A program made the position numbers and the translations under genes. Below the pieces are notes generated by a model that saw nothing but the letters and a program-made list of their open reading frames with translations, had not been told where the DNA came from and ran no database searches. Below are positions 5,493 through 6,057 of a stretch of DNA of 6,057 nt, one piece after another. The DNA comes from Phycisphaerales bacterium (lineage in GTDB: Bacteria; Planctomycetota; Phycisphaerae; Sedimentisphaerales; Anaerohalosphaeraceae). Where the stretch lies: NCBI GenBank assembly GCA_011048645.1, contig DSDR01000207.1, positions 1-6,057 on the forward strand, read 5' to 3'. Every line of letters starts with the position of its first letter. Position 1 is the stretch's first letter.

Positions 5493-6057
5493 ATGACAAT
5501 TTTGATGCTATTGGCGTTTGCAGCGTTTTTGCTGATCATCATCGCCAAGCCCAAATGGGGATCGTTTTTGATCTGGCCGATCTTGTTTTGTTATCCTCAC
5601 GGGTGGTGGGCCAGTCGGGGGTTTTTGCCTTTGGGGGCCGGCGCGGATGATGTGTTTTGTATTTTTCTGTTCTTAGTGGTTTTGTTCCGCCGCAATCTGA
5701 TGGAAGGCGTGCCGTTTCGCTTTGGTTATGCGTTCTGGACGATTACGAGTTTTGTGATGATTGCACTGGTGGCGACGTTTTTCGGGTCGCGTCAAGCGGC
5801 TTCTTATGAACGAATCCTGTATATCCGCGATATGCTGAAACTGGCAATCTATTGGTGTTTGTTTTATGCGATTATCCACTGTATTGATGACGAATATGAC
5901 CTGCGGAGGCAATTGTTTATGTTTTCTTTCGCAGCCCTTCTTGGCGCTTCGGTGGTCATAATACACAGCCTATTTCCTCATCAGCTGGATTGGTTTTTGG
6001 CACCTGTCGTTACTAGGAGAATGGCCGAAGGGTCAACCCGCGCCAGTGGAGCGTTTA
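5493..6057 (+). CDS. Polytopic membrane protein, O-antigen ligase/polymerase-like, partial (3' end beyond window)
   Basis: The frame is open from the ATG at 5493 to the window edge (188 full codons). A purine-rich stretch with GAGAAGAGACGGGA precedes the start. About six hydrophobic segments are visible at residues 2-18, 23-40, 51-66, 76-97, 113-130 and 140-160, with charged turns between them (KPKW, FRRNLMEG, DDEYDLRR). The early G-A-D-D before the third segment and the later R-x-x-G-A-F at the cut edge fit the O-antigen ligase/Wzy-like superfamily (Pfam PF04932). In that family, an R-x-x-G-x-F motif usually leads into an N-P-N segment before the large periplasmic loop. Full members are about 400-450 residues, so more than half is missing. 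The expected role is joining or polymerising lipid-linked glycan units at the outer face of the inner membrane. Assignment rests on topology and faint motifs. The gene lies 73 bp after the barrel-protein gene and is probably in the same transcription unit or under related control. Confidence 0.75.
   Translation, partial: MTILMLLAFAAFLLIIIAKPKWGSFLIWPILFCYPHGWWASRGFLPLGAGADDVFCIFLFLVVLFRRNLMEGVPFRFGYAFWTITSFVMIALVATFFGSRQAASYERILYIRDMLKLAIYWCLFYAIIHCIDDEYDLRRQLFMFSFAALLGASVVIIHSLFPHQLDWFLAPVVTRRMAEGSTRASGAF

Noticed and set aside
5673..5966. Minus-strand frame of 97 codons opposite the membrane protein
   Set aside because: It is antisense to a clear multi-span membrane protein and has no own ribosome binding site or recognisable domain.

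Overview
The window carries five co-oriented plus-strand genes: four complete and one cut off by the right edge. The best guess for the host is a planctomycete, probably of the Phycisphaerae. The evidence is a secreted repeat protein ending in a single dockerin-like D-x-N-x-D segment followed by DFAxFAxxW, a DUF6807 ('PmoA'-type) protein, and moderate to high GC with many GGC/CGG/GCG codons. This is inferred from protein style; there is no rRNA or marker gene to confirm it.

Layout. Bases 1-128 hold no gene I can support. At 129-869 lies a conserved protein of unknown function with a SAM-like, integrase core-binding type helical region but no recombinase catalytic domain. At 980-2374 lies an exported protein with seven W-centred repeats (very probably a seven-bladed beta-propeller), then an Ig-like domain, then a dockerin-like, cysteine-containing tail. 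At 2502-3482 lies an exported or membrane-tethered DUF6807 protein. At 3578-5419 lies a signal-anchored protein with a roughly 160-residue Ala/Ser/Gly linker, a beta-rich middle domain and a C-terminal region that reads like a (beta/alpha)8 barrel of glycoside-hydrolase type. At 5493 begins a polytopic membrane protein resembling the N-terminal half of O-antigen ligase/polymerase proteins; it runs off the window.

How they may work together. The last two genes look like the edge of an exopolysaccharide or surface-glycan locus: a putative polymerase/ligase preceded by a membrane-anchored, glycosidase-like protein. They share a small upstream motif pair (GGTAYAATC followed by GATAAGACAA), which hints at common control. 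The propeller and DUF6807 genes are also envelope or exported proteins, but each is separated from its neighbours by about 100 bp, and nothing shows that they share an operon with the glycan genes. Gene 1 looks unrelated. I see no rRNA, tRNA, CRISPR array, insertion sequence or convincing intrinsic terminator.
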